Below, in pieces: positions 34,214-43,074 of a stretch of 64,000 nucleotides of DNA (position 1 is the stretch's first letter; the number at the start of each line of letters is the position of its first letter). Source of the stretch: Persicitalea sp963716085 (GTDB lineage: Bacteria; Bacteroidota; Bacteroidia; Cytophagales; Spirosomataceae); assembly GCA_963716085.1 (NCBI GenBank), contig OY970288.1:2976001-3040000 (forward strand), in the 5' to 3' direction. Both the position numbers and the translations under genes were made by a program. A model generated the notes under the pieces. It did no database searches, had not been told where the DNA came from, and saw only the letters and a list, made by a program, of their open reading frames with translations.

Positions 34214-36004
34214 ATGAAAAAATACATCTCCCTATTCGCCGTCCTGCTGAGCCTGAGCGCCTGCAAGGATGATTTCCTGGAACGCCTGCCCCAGACCTCC
34301 ATCGCGCCCGAGGCTTTCTTCAACACCGGGGAAGATCTGGAACTTTACGTAAACGGCCTGCTCAGTCTCCCCGGAAAAGGCGTGTACCTCAGCGACCAAA
34401 GCTCCGACAACGCCACCACCACGGGGGCCGTCGAGATGAAAACCATCATGACCGGGTCGCCCAGCTCGCAAACCATCAACGACGGTTGGAATTGGGGTCG
34501 GCTGCGGGACATCAATTACTTTCTCGACAACTACCGGCGCGCCGACGCCACGCCAGCCGCGAAGGCGCATTTCGCCGGCATCGCCCGCTATTACCGGGCG
34601 ATTTTTTACCTCGACAAAGTGGCTCGCTACTCGGACGTCCCCTGGTACGGCCGAACGCTGGAACCAGGCGACGAGGCTCTGTATAAAACCCAGGATAGCC
34701 GTGCGACGGTCATGGACAGCGTCATGGCTGACCTCGCCTACGCCGCCGCTAATGTCCGGGCCAACGTACCCAGCGGCACACCCGGCAAGTGGGCGGTCAT
34801 GACCCAGTACGCCCGTACGGCCCTCTACGAAGGCACTTTCCGTAAGTACCACCCGGAATTGAACTTGCAGAGTACGGCCAACCGCTTTCTGGAAACCGCC
34901 GCCACTGTTTCCAATGAGATCATCGACTCGGGTAAGTTTTCGATTTATTCGACCGGGAAGCCGAATGAGGACTACGCCCAACTGTTCAAGAGCCAGGACT
35001 TGACGAATAACCCCGAAGTGATTCTGGTCAATGCCTACGATGTGGACAAGGGCCGGAGAGCCCAGGTGAACAACACCGTTTTTGGAGATTACGAGCAAGC
35101 GCCCGCTCGGGACTTGATCCAGTCTTACCTGATGAAGGACGGCACCCGTTTCACCGACCAGGCAGGTTACGAGAAGTTTGGTTTTGTCAAGGAATTCGCG
35201 AACCGCGATCCGCGCCTGTCGCAAACGATGGTCTATCCTGGCTGGATACAGGCCCCGAACGATGTACCGTACATTCAGCGGCTGAACAAAAACTTCACGG
35301 GCTACCACCAGTTGAAAGGCTACATGAACACCACCGACCAGAACCTGTTGGAAGGCTCGGATGTCCCGGTCTATCGCTACGCGGAAGTACTCCTTATTTA
35401 TGCCGAGGCGAAAGCCGAACTGGGCACGATCACCCAGGCGGATTTGGATAAATCAGTCAATAAACTTCGCAAGCGGGTGGGAATGCCGGACCTGGTGCTT
35501 GCCACCGCCAACGCCAATCCTGATCCGTTTTTAACCAAAAAATATCCCAACATCTCGGGGGCCAATCAGGGAGTACTGCTGGAAATCAGAAGGGAGAGGC
35601 GGGTGGAATTGGCCTTCGAAGACAAGCGCTTCGACGACCTCATGCGCTGGGCCGCGGGGCAGTTGCTCACCAGTATTCCCAAAGGGATGTACTTTGGCGG
35701 CCTGGGTACCTACGACATGACGGGCGACGGCGTGGCGGACATCAAGCTAATCGCCAGCAGCGAGTCGATCCCGGCCGAAGCCAGTAAGGAGAAAAACAGC
35801 CTGGGTACGACACTCATCTATTACAAAGTCGGGAATATCGGCGACGATGCCACGGTGTATTTAGAAAACGGCACTTCTGGCGGCACAATGGTCACCGAAA
35901 CCACCCCCAGAAAGTTCGAAAACCCTAAGTATTACTACCGCCCGATTCCGCAAACCCAAATGCTACTCAACCCGAAATTGAAGCAGGTGTTCGGCTGGCA
36001 GTAG
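34214..36004 (+). CDS. SusD/RagB family nutrient-binding lipoprotein
   Basis: 596 residues. Signal ends with lipobox LSAC followed by KDDFLERLPQTSIAPEAFF, the usual SusD opening. RYYRAIFYLDKVARYSDVPW is the TPR-like core, and YAEVLLIYAEAKAEL with RRERRVELAFEDKRFDDLMRW are the C-terminal signatures. It is longer than the typical SusD (about 500), with an extra C-terminal part containing THDGVAD-like Asp/Gly turns (TGDGVADIKLIA). Partner of the SusC gene upstream. Confidence 0.95.
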   Translation: MKKYISLFAVLLSLSACKDDFLERLPQTSIAPEAFFNTGEDLELYVNGLLSLPGKGVYLSDQSSDNATTTGAVEMKTIMTGSPSSQTINDGWNWGRLRDINYFLDNYRRADATPAAKAHFAGIARYYRAIFYLDKVARYSDVPWYGRTLEPGDEALYKTQDSRATVMDSVMADLAYAAANVRANVPSGTPGKWAVMTQYARTALYEGTFRKYHPELNLQSTANRFLETAATVSNEIIDSGKFSIYSTGKPNEDYAQLFKSQDLTNNPEVILVNAYDVDKGRRAQVNNTVFGDYEQAPARDLIQSYLMKDGTRFTDQAGYEKFGFVKEFANRDPRLSQTMVYPGWIQAPNDVPYIQRLNKNFTGYHQLKGYMNTTDQNLLEGSDVPVYRYAEVLLIYAEAKAELGTITQADLDKSVNKLRKRVGMPDLVLATANANPDPFLTKKYPNISGANQGVLLEIRRERRVELAFEDKRFDDLMRWAAGQLLTSIPKGMYFGGLGTYDMTGDGVADIKLIASSESIPAEASKEKNSLGTTLIYYKVGNIGDDATVYLENGTSGGTMVTETTPRKFENPKYYYRPIPQTQMLLNPKLKQVFGWQ

Positions 36005-36043
36005 CCGCCCAGGGTTGAATCGATACCGGATCAAAAAAATCTT

Positions 36044-37300
36044 ATGCGTAAATTTTTGCTTGTTCGGCTGCTGTTTATTGGTGGGTTTTTACCATTGGCT
36101 ACCCTACTTTCCCAAGCCCAAACGCGGCAGAAAAAAGCCATTTTCGTAATCGTGGACGGCATTTCCAGCGATGTCATCGAAAAAATAGCGACGCCCAATC
36201 TTGACAAAATCGCCGCCGTCGGGGGCTACGCGCGTGCCTACGTGGGCGGCGAGAAAGGGGGCTATTCCGAAACACCCACCATCTCGGCGGTCGGCTACAA
36301 CAGCCTGCTGACGGGTACCTGGGCGAACAAGCACAATGTGCGGGGCAACGGTATTAAAGCTCCCAACTATCACTACTGGACGATATTCCGGTTTTTGAAA
36401 GAACAGTATCCCGCCAGGCAAACGGCGGTGTTCTCCACCTGGCTCGACAATCGCACCAAGCTCATCGGCGACGGCTTGCCCCAAACCGATTATCTCCGTA
36501 TCGACTACCCCTTCGATGGCTTCGAACTCGACACGATCAACTACCCGCACGATGCCGAGCGGCAGTATATCCGCCAGATCGACGAACTGGTCACTGACGA
36601 GGCGGCCAGCTACATCCAAGAAAATGCCCCTGATTTAAGTTGGGTTTATCTGGAATTCACCGACGACATGGGTCACCGCTACGGCGGCAGCGACCAATTT
36701 CACGATGCCGTCCGGCTCATGGACGATCAGATGGGGCGGTTGTGGAAAGCCATCCAATACAGGGAGAAAAACCACCGGGAGGACTGGCTGATTTTTATCA
36801 CGACCGACCACGGACGCGATGCCAAAACCGGTAAAAATCACGGCGGACAATCGGATCGGGAGCGCGCCACTTGGATGGTGACCAATGCCAAAGACCTGAA
36901 CCCCGTTTTCAAAACTACCCCCGGCATCGTGGACATTATGCCAACGCTGGCCCGACATCTCGATATTTCAATTCCTAAAGAGCAGACCTTCGAGCTAGAC
37001 GGCACCTCCATGATTGGTCCCGTTTCGATCACTGCGCCATCCGTCCAGAAAAATGGCAATACCCTGAATATCACCTGGAATGCGATTGAAAAAGCGGGAA
37101 AAGTAAAGATTTGGCTCGCTACGGCCAATCAATTCAAAGAAGGAAAGCGCGATAGCTACCTGTTGATGGATGAAGTGTCTGTTTCCGCCGAGAAAGCGCA
37201 ACTGGAAGTTTCCAGAGCACCTTCCGACTACTACAAAATTGTGCTGGAAGCCAGGCATAACACCCTAAATCGCTGGATTGTAAAGGAGTCAGCCAAATGA
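36044..37300 (+). CDS. Secreted alkaline-phosphatase-superfamily phosphodiesterase
   Basis: 418 residues. Signal peptide ends SQAQ. Core motifs: IFVIVDGISSDVI (metal-binding Asp), the nucleophile region TPTISAVGYNSLLTG, DDMGHRYGG (metal), and TTDHGRDAKTGKNHGGQSD (metal). This is the nucleotide pyrophosphatase/phosphodiesterase-like arrangement. A short C-terminal beta domain (residues about 335-415) with KVKIWLATANQFKEG looks like an Fn3 or Ig-like add-on. It lies 39 bp after SusD, so it belongs to the same operon and may process the ligand before uptake. Confidence 0.82.
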   Translation: MRKFLLVRLLFIGGFLPLATLLSQAQTRQKKAIFVIVDGISSDVIEKIATPNLDKIAAVGGYARAYVGGEKGGYSETPTISAVGYNSLLTGTWANKHNVRGNGIKAPNYHYWTIFRFLKEQYPARQTAVFSTWLDNRTKLIGDGLPQTDYLRIDYPFDGFELDTINYPHDAERQYIRQIDELVTDEAASYIQENAPDLSWVYLEFTDDMGHRYGGSDQFHDAVRLMDDQMGRLWKAIQYREKNHREDWLIFITTDHGRDAKTGKNHGGQSDRERATWMVTNAKDLNPVFKTTPGIVDIMPTLARHLDISIPKEQTFELDGTSMIGPVSITAPSVQKNGNTLNITWNAIEKAGKVKIWLATANQFKEGKRDSYLLMDEVSVSAEKAQLEVSRAPSDYYKIVLEARHNTLNRWIVKESAK

Positions 37301-37455
37301 ATCGGGGCCAACTCAAAATCGAGTATTAACCCGATCCTAAGGCTCATAGGTAGAAATTGCGATCAGGAAACGGGCTGTTTTGTAGGAGCTTCCCGCAAAA
37401 TAATAGCCCGAATCCGGCCCCTCGGCGGACTGATACGCGAACCGAACCTATCCCC

Positions 37456-37849
37456 GTGCCCCAAAAACTCGCCCTGCACGGCGGGCCGAAGACTGTACAA
37501 TCAACTTTTCCCCGGCCGATTTTCAACGAATCCGAAGTGGAGGCCGTCGCCCAAATCGTTCGGAGCGGCCAGTGGGGAGAATCCCGTTTGTGGAAATTCT
37601 GGCCGCTGAGGGAGTACCCTGCTTTAAGGGTTACCCTTACCCACTTTACAGGCAGCCACTTTTTCAAGAAAAAATTTCATGAACTACGCCCTGCCCGAAT
37701 CGGTGAGCTACAAAGAAGCGGCCTGCCCCGTCGCGGAGCGCGCTTGCGGCGAAGAGGGCGTCTGGATTTTGCAACACGCCATGCCAGGGTCAGCGGAAGA
37801 CATGGCGACTTTCGCGGCGGCCATTCGGAAGATTCAGACATTGGTATAG
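37456..37849 (+). pseudogene. Internally deleted DegT/DnrJ aminotransferase remnant
   Basis: Two pieces of one enzyme survive. 37456-37578 encodes the N-terminus (LALHGGPKTVQSTFPRPIFN, ESEVEAVAQIVRSGQWGES), a classic DegT/DnrJ/EryC1 sugar aminotransferase start. 37679-37849 encodes the C-terminus (VAERACGEEGVWILQHAMPG, SAEDMATFAAAIRKIQTLV, stop at 37847). The frames differ and the space between is only about 100 bp, where some 300 residues, including the PLP lysine, should be. The middle has been lost by deletion. GTG 37456 is the likely old start. Confidence 0.8.
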
Positions 37850-37900
37850 AACCGAGCTTGAATTACTGCCTCCGTTGCGAACCAACCGGAAGTGGGTCGA

Positions 37901-37931
37901 GTTGTATTTGCAACAACATTGCAAATACAAC
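37901..37931. promoter_or_regulatory. Perfect 12-bp inverted repeat before the flavoprotein gene
   Basis: GTTGTATTTGCA (37901-37912) pairs perfectly with TGCAAATACAAC (37920-37931), loop 7 nt. It ends 13 bp before the ATG at 37945. No T-run follows, so it is more likely an operator than a terminator. No regulator gene is adjacent. Confidence 0.6.
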
Positions 37932-37944
37932 CCTTCTCTCTTTC

Positions 37945-38868
37945 ATGAAAACAGAAAACAACTATGACGCCCTGATCGTGGGCGGAAGCGTCGCCGGGCT
38001 CAGCGCGGCCCTGATCCTGGGCCGCTCGCTGCGAAGCGTGCTGGTGATCGACGGCGGCGAACCTTGCAATCGACAGACGCCCCATTCCCACAGTTTCATG
38101 ACCCGGGACGGGGCCAGTCCAAGTCAGTTATCCAATATTGCCCGCGAGCAGGCGTTGGCCTATCCGACGGTCGAGATTATGAACGGAGAGGTGGTTTCCA
38201 TCATCCGGAAGGACGATGGTTTCGGTGTCTCCACCAGCCAGGGGTTAGTCTACCGAGCGCGCAAAATCCTGCTGGCCACGGGCGTGAAGGATCTCATGCC
38301 CGACATCGAAGGCTTCGCCGAATGCTGGGGGCGTTCGGTGCTGCACTGTCCCTACTGCCACGGCTACGAGGTGAAAAACGAACCGATGGGCGTAATGATC
38401 GACGGAGAACACGCCGCCGAATACGCCGGACTCATCCGGCATTGGAGCAAGAATCTCACGCTATTCACCAACGGCCCCTCGACTTTGAGCGACGTCCAAA
38501 GAGGAACCATCAGCCGGCTTAACATTCCAATGGTGGAAAACCCGGTCGTGCGACTCAATCATAAGGAAGGCATGATAACTTCCTTGGAATGGCAGAACGG
38601 CAGCCGCGTTGAACTCAATGCCTTGTTCGCCCCTGTTCCCACCCGATTACATTCTGACTTAACCCTAAGTCTGGGCTGCGAACTAACCCCGACCGGCCTT
38701 ATCGCCGTCAGTCAGTTTGGCGAAACCAATGTACCTGGTGTATTCGCAGCGGGCGACAACAGCTCGCCCCTGCGGCAAGTGGTGATGGCAAGTGCGGCGG
38801 GCAACATCGCTGGTGCCTTCATGAACAAAGAAATGGTTGGTGAAGAAGTGTCCTCATTTACAACATGA
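37945..38868 (+). CDS. Thioredoxin-reductase-like NAD(P)/FAD oxidoreductase
   Basis: 307 residues. FAD-binding ALIVGGSVAGLSAALILGRSLRSVLVIDGG at the N-terminus (GxGxxA-like variant GGSVAG), redox motif CPYCHG (CxxC) in the middle, and a C-terminal FAD motif VPGVFAAGDNSS. This is the low-molecular-weight thioredoxin reductase fold, in the CPYCHGYE group common in Bacteroidota that is often linked to stress regulators. The electron acceptor is not known. The open frame extends upstream to 37357, but this is fusion with the aminotransferase remnant; ATG 37945 is the real start. Confidence 0.88.
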   Translation: MKTENNYDALIVGGSVAGLSAALILGRSLRSVLVIDGGEPCNRQTPHSHSFMTRDGASPSQLSNIAREQALAYPTVEIMNGEVVSIIRKDDGFGVSTSQGLVYRARKILLATGVKDLMPDIEGFAECWGRSVLHCPYCHGYEVKNEPMGVMIDGEHAAEYAGLIRHWSKNLTLFTNGPSTLSDVQRGTISRLNIPMVENPVVRLNHKEGMITSLEWQNGSRVELNALFAPVPTRLHSDLTLSLGCELTPTGLIAVSQFGETNVPGVFAAGDNSSPLRQVVMASAAGNIAGAFMNKEMVGEEVSSFTT

Positions 38869-38886
38869 TACCCTTAGAAAGCAAAA

Positions 38887-38915
38887 AACATGGCCTCAGA
38901 CGAGGCCACGTTTTT
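38887..38915. terminator. Bidirectional intrinsic terminator
   Basis: TGGCCTC-AGAC-GAGGCCA stem (38891-38908) with T5 on the right and an A-run on the left. It serves the flavoprotein gene and the convergent lipoprotein gene. Confidence 0.75.
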
Positions 38916-38944
38916 ATGTAATACCCAGAAAATTAGATCCTTCT

Positions 38945-39922
38945 TTACTTGTACCGCTGGATGCTGTACGTGTTGCCAGTCAACTTGGAAGGGTCACCCA
39001 TCGCCGCCCCGATTTCGCCAATGCGGGCGTTCAGCGTGAAGACCTGGCCGTCGACGTACGTACTCGTCGTGGCCTGCATGTAGCCATCCGTTTGAGAATC
39101 GACCACGCTGGCGGTGGCGAAATTATTGTCACTGCGTACCAGCGCAACTTTGTTTCCGCCCGTGACTACGTAAATATCATTGTTGCCGACCAGCGTCAAG
39201 CCATCCCCAGGCAGGCTGCCGATTCCAGTGACCTCGGTGATGGCGTTGCCGTTTTTCAAATCTATCTTGTATAGTTTTCCTCGGCCGGTGTTTGCAACGA
39301 TCAGGTAGCCGTTGGGGTGATAGACAATACCGTTGAGTCCAAACGTCGGGCTGGAGAACAGCACATCGTCCCGAACCAGAACGCTGGCCGTTCCGTCGGC
39401 GGTCACCTTGTAGATGACGGGAAAAAACGAGTCGGTGACGTACACCGTACCGTCGGGATTTAGTGCCAAATCGTTGGCGAAGTGCCGGGCGCCGGGCAAC
39501 AAATCGTCGAGATCGACGCGGCGTTCAAGGCTACGCGTATCTGTATTAAACACCAGAAGTTCCGCCGTTTTTGCGGCCGTGGCCGGGCTGCTTTTACTCG
39601 AAACGCCGTTGTCGCTATTGCAGACAAAGATACGGTTGTCGGCTACCTTTACCCCCACGCCACTGATAAGGGCGGGGTCTGAGACTAAATCTTCGTAATT
39701 TCCATCGGTGCTCACGGTACCGATTTTACCCTGAGTGAGGGAGGTGATGACGAAGCGGTCGAGTTGCTGAGAATAAGCGATGCCTTCGGGGTACTGCCGC
39801 TCGGCGAAGAACTCGATGCGCTCCGGGAAACCGGCATTGGGACTAAGGCGGTGGTCTTCGCAGGAAGAGAAGGCAGCGGCGGCGGCCAGGAGCAGGGCGG
39901 TAGAGATTGACTTGGTTTTCAT
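38945..39922 (-). CDS. SMP-30/NHL-like beta-propeller lipoprotein
   Basis: 325 residues. Signal peptide and lipobox FSSC, then EDHRLSPNAG, and about six propeller-like repeats: PEGIAYSQQLDRFVITSLTQGKIGTV, HFANDLALNPDGTVYVTDSFFPVIYKV, GLNGIVYHPNGYLIVANTGRGKLYKI. Such SMP-30/gluconolactonase-like surface propellers often bind or hydrolyse lactones, but the metal-ligand residues cannot be confirmed by eye. The EDHRL start after the lipobox is shared with the unrelated gene at 52366. Confidence 0.78.
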   Translation of the reverse strand: MKTKSISTALLLAAAAAFSSCEDHRLSPNAGFPERIEFFAERQYPEGIAYSQQLDRFVITSLTQGKIGTVSTDGNYEDLVSDPALISGVGVKVADNRIFVCNSDNGVSSKSSPATAAKTAELLVFNTDTRSLERRVDLDDLLPGARHFANDLALNPDGTVYVTDSFFPVIYKVTADGTASVLVRDDVLFSSPTFGLNGIVYHPNGYLIVANTGRGKLYKIDLKNGNAITEVTGIGSLPGDGLTLVGNNDIYVVTGGNKVALVRSDNNFATASVVDSQTDGYMQATTSTYVDGQVFTLNARIGEIGAAMGDPSKLTGNTYSIQRYK

Positions 39923-40045
39923 AGTGTTTTCAGGATGGGATGAAAAAAGTTGACGAGCCGAGACCTTAAAAGAATCGAACCAGGATTAGTTCATTGAAAT
40001 CTGACAAAATTCCGTAGAGTGTACTGAGAATGGTATCGCCGATTG

Positions 40046-41149
40046 TTACCCTAAATTTATCTGATAATTCGTGCTCCGACCGCCCCCACTAGGAATCAAA
40101 ATCTGCTTTTCAACCAAATCCTGCAAATCCCGCGTGGCCGTGGCCTTGGAAGTTTTGGCAATGGCCAGGTACTTGCGAGCGTTCATGCCTCCCGTAAATT
40201 CATTTTCTCCTTCGGCCAGCATTCGGCTCACAACCCGCTGCTGCCGATCGTTCAGGCGAGACTTGTTCGCTGCGAAGAAGTGCGTTTTTTTGATTGAAAA
40301 TGAGACAGTCTGCACAAAATTCCGCTGCGCTTGCAAAATCGTTTCTCCGAAGTATGTGATCCAATCGTCGATTTCGAGCGATCGACTCGCTTTTTGCAAA
40401 GCTGCGTAATACTTCTTTTTATCGGCTTCAATGACCGATGACAGGCTGAGCAAAACGGGCCGTCCCCCGCTTTGGGAAAGTACTTTTTCGGCAATGAACC
40501 TTCCAATTCTTCCATTACCATCCTCGAACGGATGGATACTTTCAAAATACAGATGGGCTATCGCCGCGCGAATAATCGGGTTTGCTAGGGAGAGATCACC
40601 TTTGAGGCTGGTAGCGTTGAACCACGCGATAAACCTTCCCATTTCGGTAGGGATCCGTTCGGACGGCGGGGCCTCAAAGTGAACGATTTCCCTTCCCATC
40701 GCACCCGAAACGATTTGCATGGGTTCGGAATGGGTTCGCCAATCACCCACCCCCAAGCCACGACTGCCTCGCATCAAGAGAATATGCCAGTTGAAGAGCA
40801 TTGCTTCGCTCAGTTCTGTGGAGAAACTCTGTCTGGACTGTACCATCAGCTCGGCGATTCCTTCGGCCCGCTTGTCTTTTACTGAACCCATCGGTGAAAC
40901 GAAACCCAGGTTTTTCCTGATGGAAGAAATCAAGTCGATCCGGCTGAGCATTTCACCTTCTATGGCCGAGGTCTTCAACGACTCGACCACGAGTAAGCTG
41001 ACCAAAGACTCCTCCCGCACCCGCTCGGAGAGGCCCAGCAAAACGCCCGTACTCTGTCCACTGATTTCTCTGAATTGCGAAGCCATTGCTTCAAAGCGAC
41101 TGGCATCATACTTGAAGTCGGGCCAGTTCCTATGCTGCCAATTGTACAT
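40046..41149 (-). CDS. Fic family AMP-transferase-like protein
   Basis: 367 residues. N-terminal DUF4172 region (YNWQHRNWPDFKYDASRF), inhibitory motif TSAIEGE (Glu64; fits [S/T]xxxE[G/N], i.e. a class II N-terminal alpha-inhibition), Fic core HPFEDGNGRIGR (206-217, catalytic His206), and a C-terminal winged helix (ARKYLAIAKTSKATATRDLQDLVEKQI). Fic proteins AMPylate hydroxyl residues of targets; this architecture is usually chromosomal and self-inhibited. Start ATG 41149 gives the normal DUF4172 N-terminus; the in-frame ATG at 41191 lies inside an operator-like repeat. Confidence 0.92.
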   Translation of the reverse strand: MYNWQHRNWPDFKYDASRFEAMASQFREISGQSTGVLLGLSERVREESLVSLLVVESLKTSAIEGEMLSRIDLISSIRKNLGFVSPMGSVKDKRAEGIAELMVQSRQSFSTELSEAMLFNWHILLMRGSRGLGVGDWRTHSEPMQIVSGAMGREIVHFEAPPSERIPTEMGRFIAWFNATSLKGDLSLANPIIRAAIAHLYFESIHPFEDGNGRIGRFIAEKVLSQSGGRPVLLSLSSVIEADKKKYYAALQKASRSLEIDDWITYFGETILQAQRNFVQTVSFSIKKTHFFAANKSRLNDRQQRVVSRMLAEGENEFTGGMNARKYLAIAKTSKATATRDLQDLVEKQILIPSGGGRSTNYQINLG

Positions 41150-41169
41150 GATGAGCCGATTGTTTTCTT

Positions 41170-41206
41170 TATTCGGCTCAAATTTAGCCAATTTTTGAGC
41201 CGAATA
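41170..41206. promoter_or_regulatory. Fic promoter with 13-bp palindromic operator
   Basis: TATTCGGCTCAAA (41170-41182) and its perfect complement at 41194-41206. The minus-strand -7 box TAAATTTG lies at 41179-41186, within the palindrome. The transcript would start about 20-25 nt before ATG 41149. The winged-helix end of Fic suggests autoregulation. Confidence 0.6.
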
Positions 41207-41241
41207 GCTTCTTTTCGGGCGAAAATCAACCCCTCTCTACC

Positions 41242-41269
41242 GAATACCGCATCCGGTATTCTATATTTG
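41242..41269 (+). promoter_or_regulatory. Promoter with inverted repeat for SSS symporter
   Basis: GAATACCG (41242-41249) and CGGTATTC (41254-41261) form a perfect 8-bp palindrome immediately followed by TATATTTG (41262-41269), an exact TAnnTTTG -7 box. The ATG is at 41307. The palindrome occupies the promoter spacer, so a repressor could block it. Confidence 0.55.
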
Positions 41270-41306
41270 ACTCTTCGCTCCCCTGCCCGCACTGCCGCTA
41301 AAAAAT

Positions 41307-42791
41307 ATGCAAACCCTCGACCTCATCGTTTTCCTGGCTTACATGGGCGGCATTACCCTGTTTGGCGCATCCTTTTATTCCAAGGATAAGACCTCCTCCA
41401 CCTTCACGCTCGGCAACAGCAACTTCCCGACCTGGGTGGTGACGATGTCGATATTTGCGACCTTCGTCAGCAGCATTAGTTTCCTGGGACTGCCGGGCAA
41501 TGCCTACCTGTCCAACTGGAACGCCTTCGTTTTCAGCCTCTCCATTCCGGTAGCTTCGTTGATGGCGGTGCAGTTTTTTGTGCCTCTCTATCGAAAATTG
41601 AATAGCCCGTCGGCCTACGTTTTCCTGGAAACCAAGTTCGGGTTGTGGGCGCGGGTGTACGTTTCGGCTTGTTATCTGCTCACGCAATTGATGCGGATCG
41701 GCACCATTCTGTATCTGCTGGCACTGCCCGTCAACGCGCTGTTCGGTTGGGACATCATGATGATTATCGGCATCACGGGACTGGTCGTGATGGGCTATTC
41801 GCTGCTGGGCGGCATTCAGGCCGTGATGTGGACGGACGCCATCCAAGGCGTCGTTTTGATCGGTGGAGCGCTGGTCTGTTTGCTCTTTATCGTCTTTTCA
41901 ATGCCCGAGGGACCGGGGCAAATCATGACAATTGCCTTGGAGAACGACAAATTCAGCCTTGGTAGCTTTGGCAGTAGTTTGAGCGATTCTACCTTTTGGG
42001 TCGTGCTGATCTATGGAATTTTCATCAATCTCCAAAACTACGGCATCGACCAGAACTACGTGCAGCGCTACATGGCCTCCCGCTCCGAAGCCGAGGCCAA
42101 ACGTTCGGCTCTGTGGGGCGGGCTGCTGTACATCCCCGTTTCGGCGCTCTTTTTCCTGATCGGCACCGCGCTGTTTGCCTACTACACGGCATTGCCCGAT
42201 GCCCTGCCCGCCGAGCTGCGGGACATGAGCAAAAGCGACCGCGTCTTTCCATTTTTCATCGTAGACGTGCTGCCGTCTGGTCTGACGGGCCTCTTGATCG
42301 CGTCAATTTTCGCGGCGGGGATGAGTACCATCTCTACGGGCATCAACAGTTCCTCCACGGTCATTCTGGTGGATTACTTCCAGCGATTTTCAAGAGTTGA
42401 ACTCACCGAGAAGAAGTCGATGCGGGTCTTGTACGCTACCACCTTCGTTATCAGCGTGCTGGGAATTGGTATCGCTTTCGCGATGATTAATGTCAAAAGT
42501 GCGCTGGATGCCTGGTGGAAGTTGGCCTCGGTGTTCAGCGGCGGCATGCTGGGGTTGTTTTTGCTGGGGGCTTTTGTGGAAAGGATCAACCGCCGAGGGG
42601 CAATCATCGGGGTGGTGCTGGGCGTACTCTTGATTCTCTGGATGAGTCTGACCCCGATTTTTTGGACGAGTGGCGACAGGCAGCAGTACGCCAGCCCGTT
42701 TCATGCGTATCTTGCCATCGTATTTGGGACGATGGTGCTGTTTGTTACCGGATTTCTGGCGAGTGTACTGGTGCCTTCGAGTAAGTCCTGA
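41307..42791 (+). CDS. Sodium:solute symporter (SSS family)
   Basis: 494 residues, polytopic (about 13 helices). SSS features: GGITLFGASFYSKDKTSSTFTLG and WVVTMSIFATFVSSISFLGLPGNAY (first helices), VVMGYSLLGGIQAVMWTDAIQGVVL, DQNYVQRYMASRSEAEAKRSALWGG, GLTGLLIASIFAAGMSTISTGINSSSTVILVDYFQRF. The substrate could be a sugar, amino acid or carboxylate. It has its own palindromic promoter; its last 47 bp overlap the convergent MNT gene. Confidence 0.9.
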   Translation: MQTLDLIVFLAYMGGITLFGASFYSKDKTSSTFTLGNSNFPTWVVTMSIFATFVSSISFLGLPGNAYLSNWNAFVFSLSIPVASLMAVQFFVPLYRKLNSPSAYVFLETKFGLWARVYVSACYLLTQLMRIGTILYLLALPVNALFGWDIMMIIGITGLVVMGYSLLGGIQAVMWTDAIQGVVLIGGALVCLLFIVFSMPEGPGQIMTIALENDKFSLGSFGSSLSDSTFWVVLIYGIFINLQNYGIDQNYVQRYMASRSEAEAKRSALWGGLLYIPVSALFFLIGTALFAYYTALPDALPAELRDMSKSDRVFPFFIVDVLPSGLTGLLIASIFAAGMSTISTGINSSSTVILVDYFQRFSRVELTEKKSMRVLYATTFVISVLGIGIAFAMINVKSALDAWWKLASVFSGGMLGLFLLGAFVERINRRGAIIGVVLGVLLILWMSLTPIFWTSGDRQQYASPFHAYLAIVFGTMVLFVTGFLASVLVPSSKS

Positions 42792-43074
42792 CCCCTACGC
42801 GGGCGATATGTTCGATCAACTCTTGGCTGTCGATCGTGTTGTGGTTCACCAAGTCGATTTTGAACAAAAAGCCGGGTTTGCCGAGCCTTACCAACAACTC
42901 CATAAATTGGTTAAAACCAAAATTCTCGCCTTTAACGGCAAGATCCAGATCAGAACCCGGATGGTAATTCCCTTTTGCTCTGGATCCGAATACAATCACT
43001 TCTTCGATGGCGGCAAACTCATCAAAAATCGCCGTAATTTCTCTCAGATCGTCAGAGTGAAGTCCAATATTCAT
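42745..43074 (-). CDS. Nucleotidyltransferase of the MNT family
   Basis: 109 residues. Signature GSRAKGNYHPGSDLDLAV holds the G-S and D-x-D metal-binding motif of minimal nucleotidyltransferases. MNT proteins pair with HEPN proteins, as antitoxins that AMPylate the HEPN toxin or as a substrate-binding complex. The upstream HEPN-like gene is internally deleted, so this MNT is now an orphan. Its ATG overlaps the old HEPN stop (ATGA). The C-terminal end overlaps the symporter. Confidence 0.82.
   Translation of the reverse strand: MNIGLHSDDLREITAIFDEFAAIEEVIVFGSRAKGNYHPGSDLDLAVKGENFGFNQFMELLVRLGKPGFLFKIDLVNHNTIDSQELIEHIARVGVRTYSKAPVHSPEIR

Noticed and set aside
37357..38868. A 503-residue fusion of aminotransferase start and flavoprotein
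   Set aside because: The upstream frame runs by chance from the remnant into the flavoprotein; a palindrome and the proper start at 37945 lie between.
41191..41191. ATG at 41191 as the Fic start
   Set aside because: It is inside the operator-like palindrome; ATG 41149 matches the family N-terminus.
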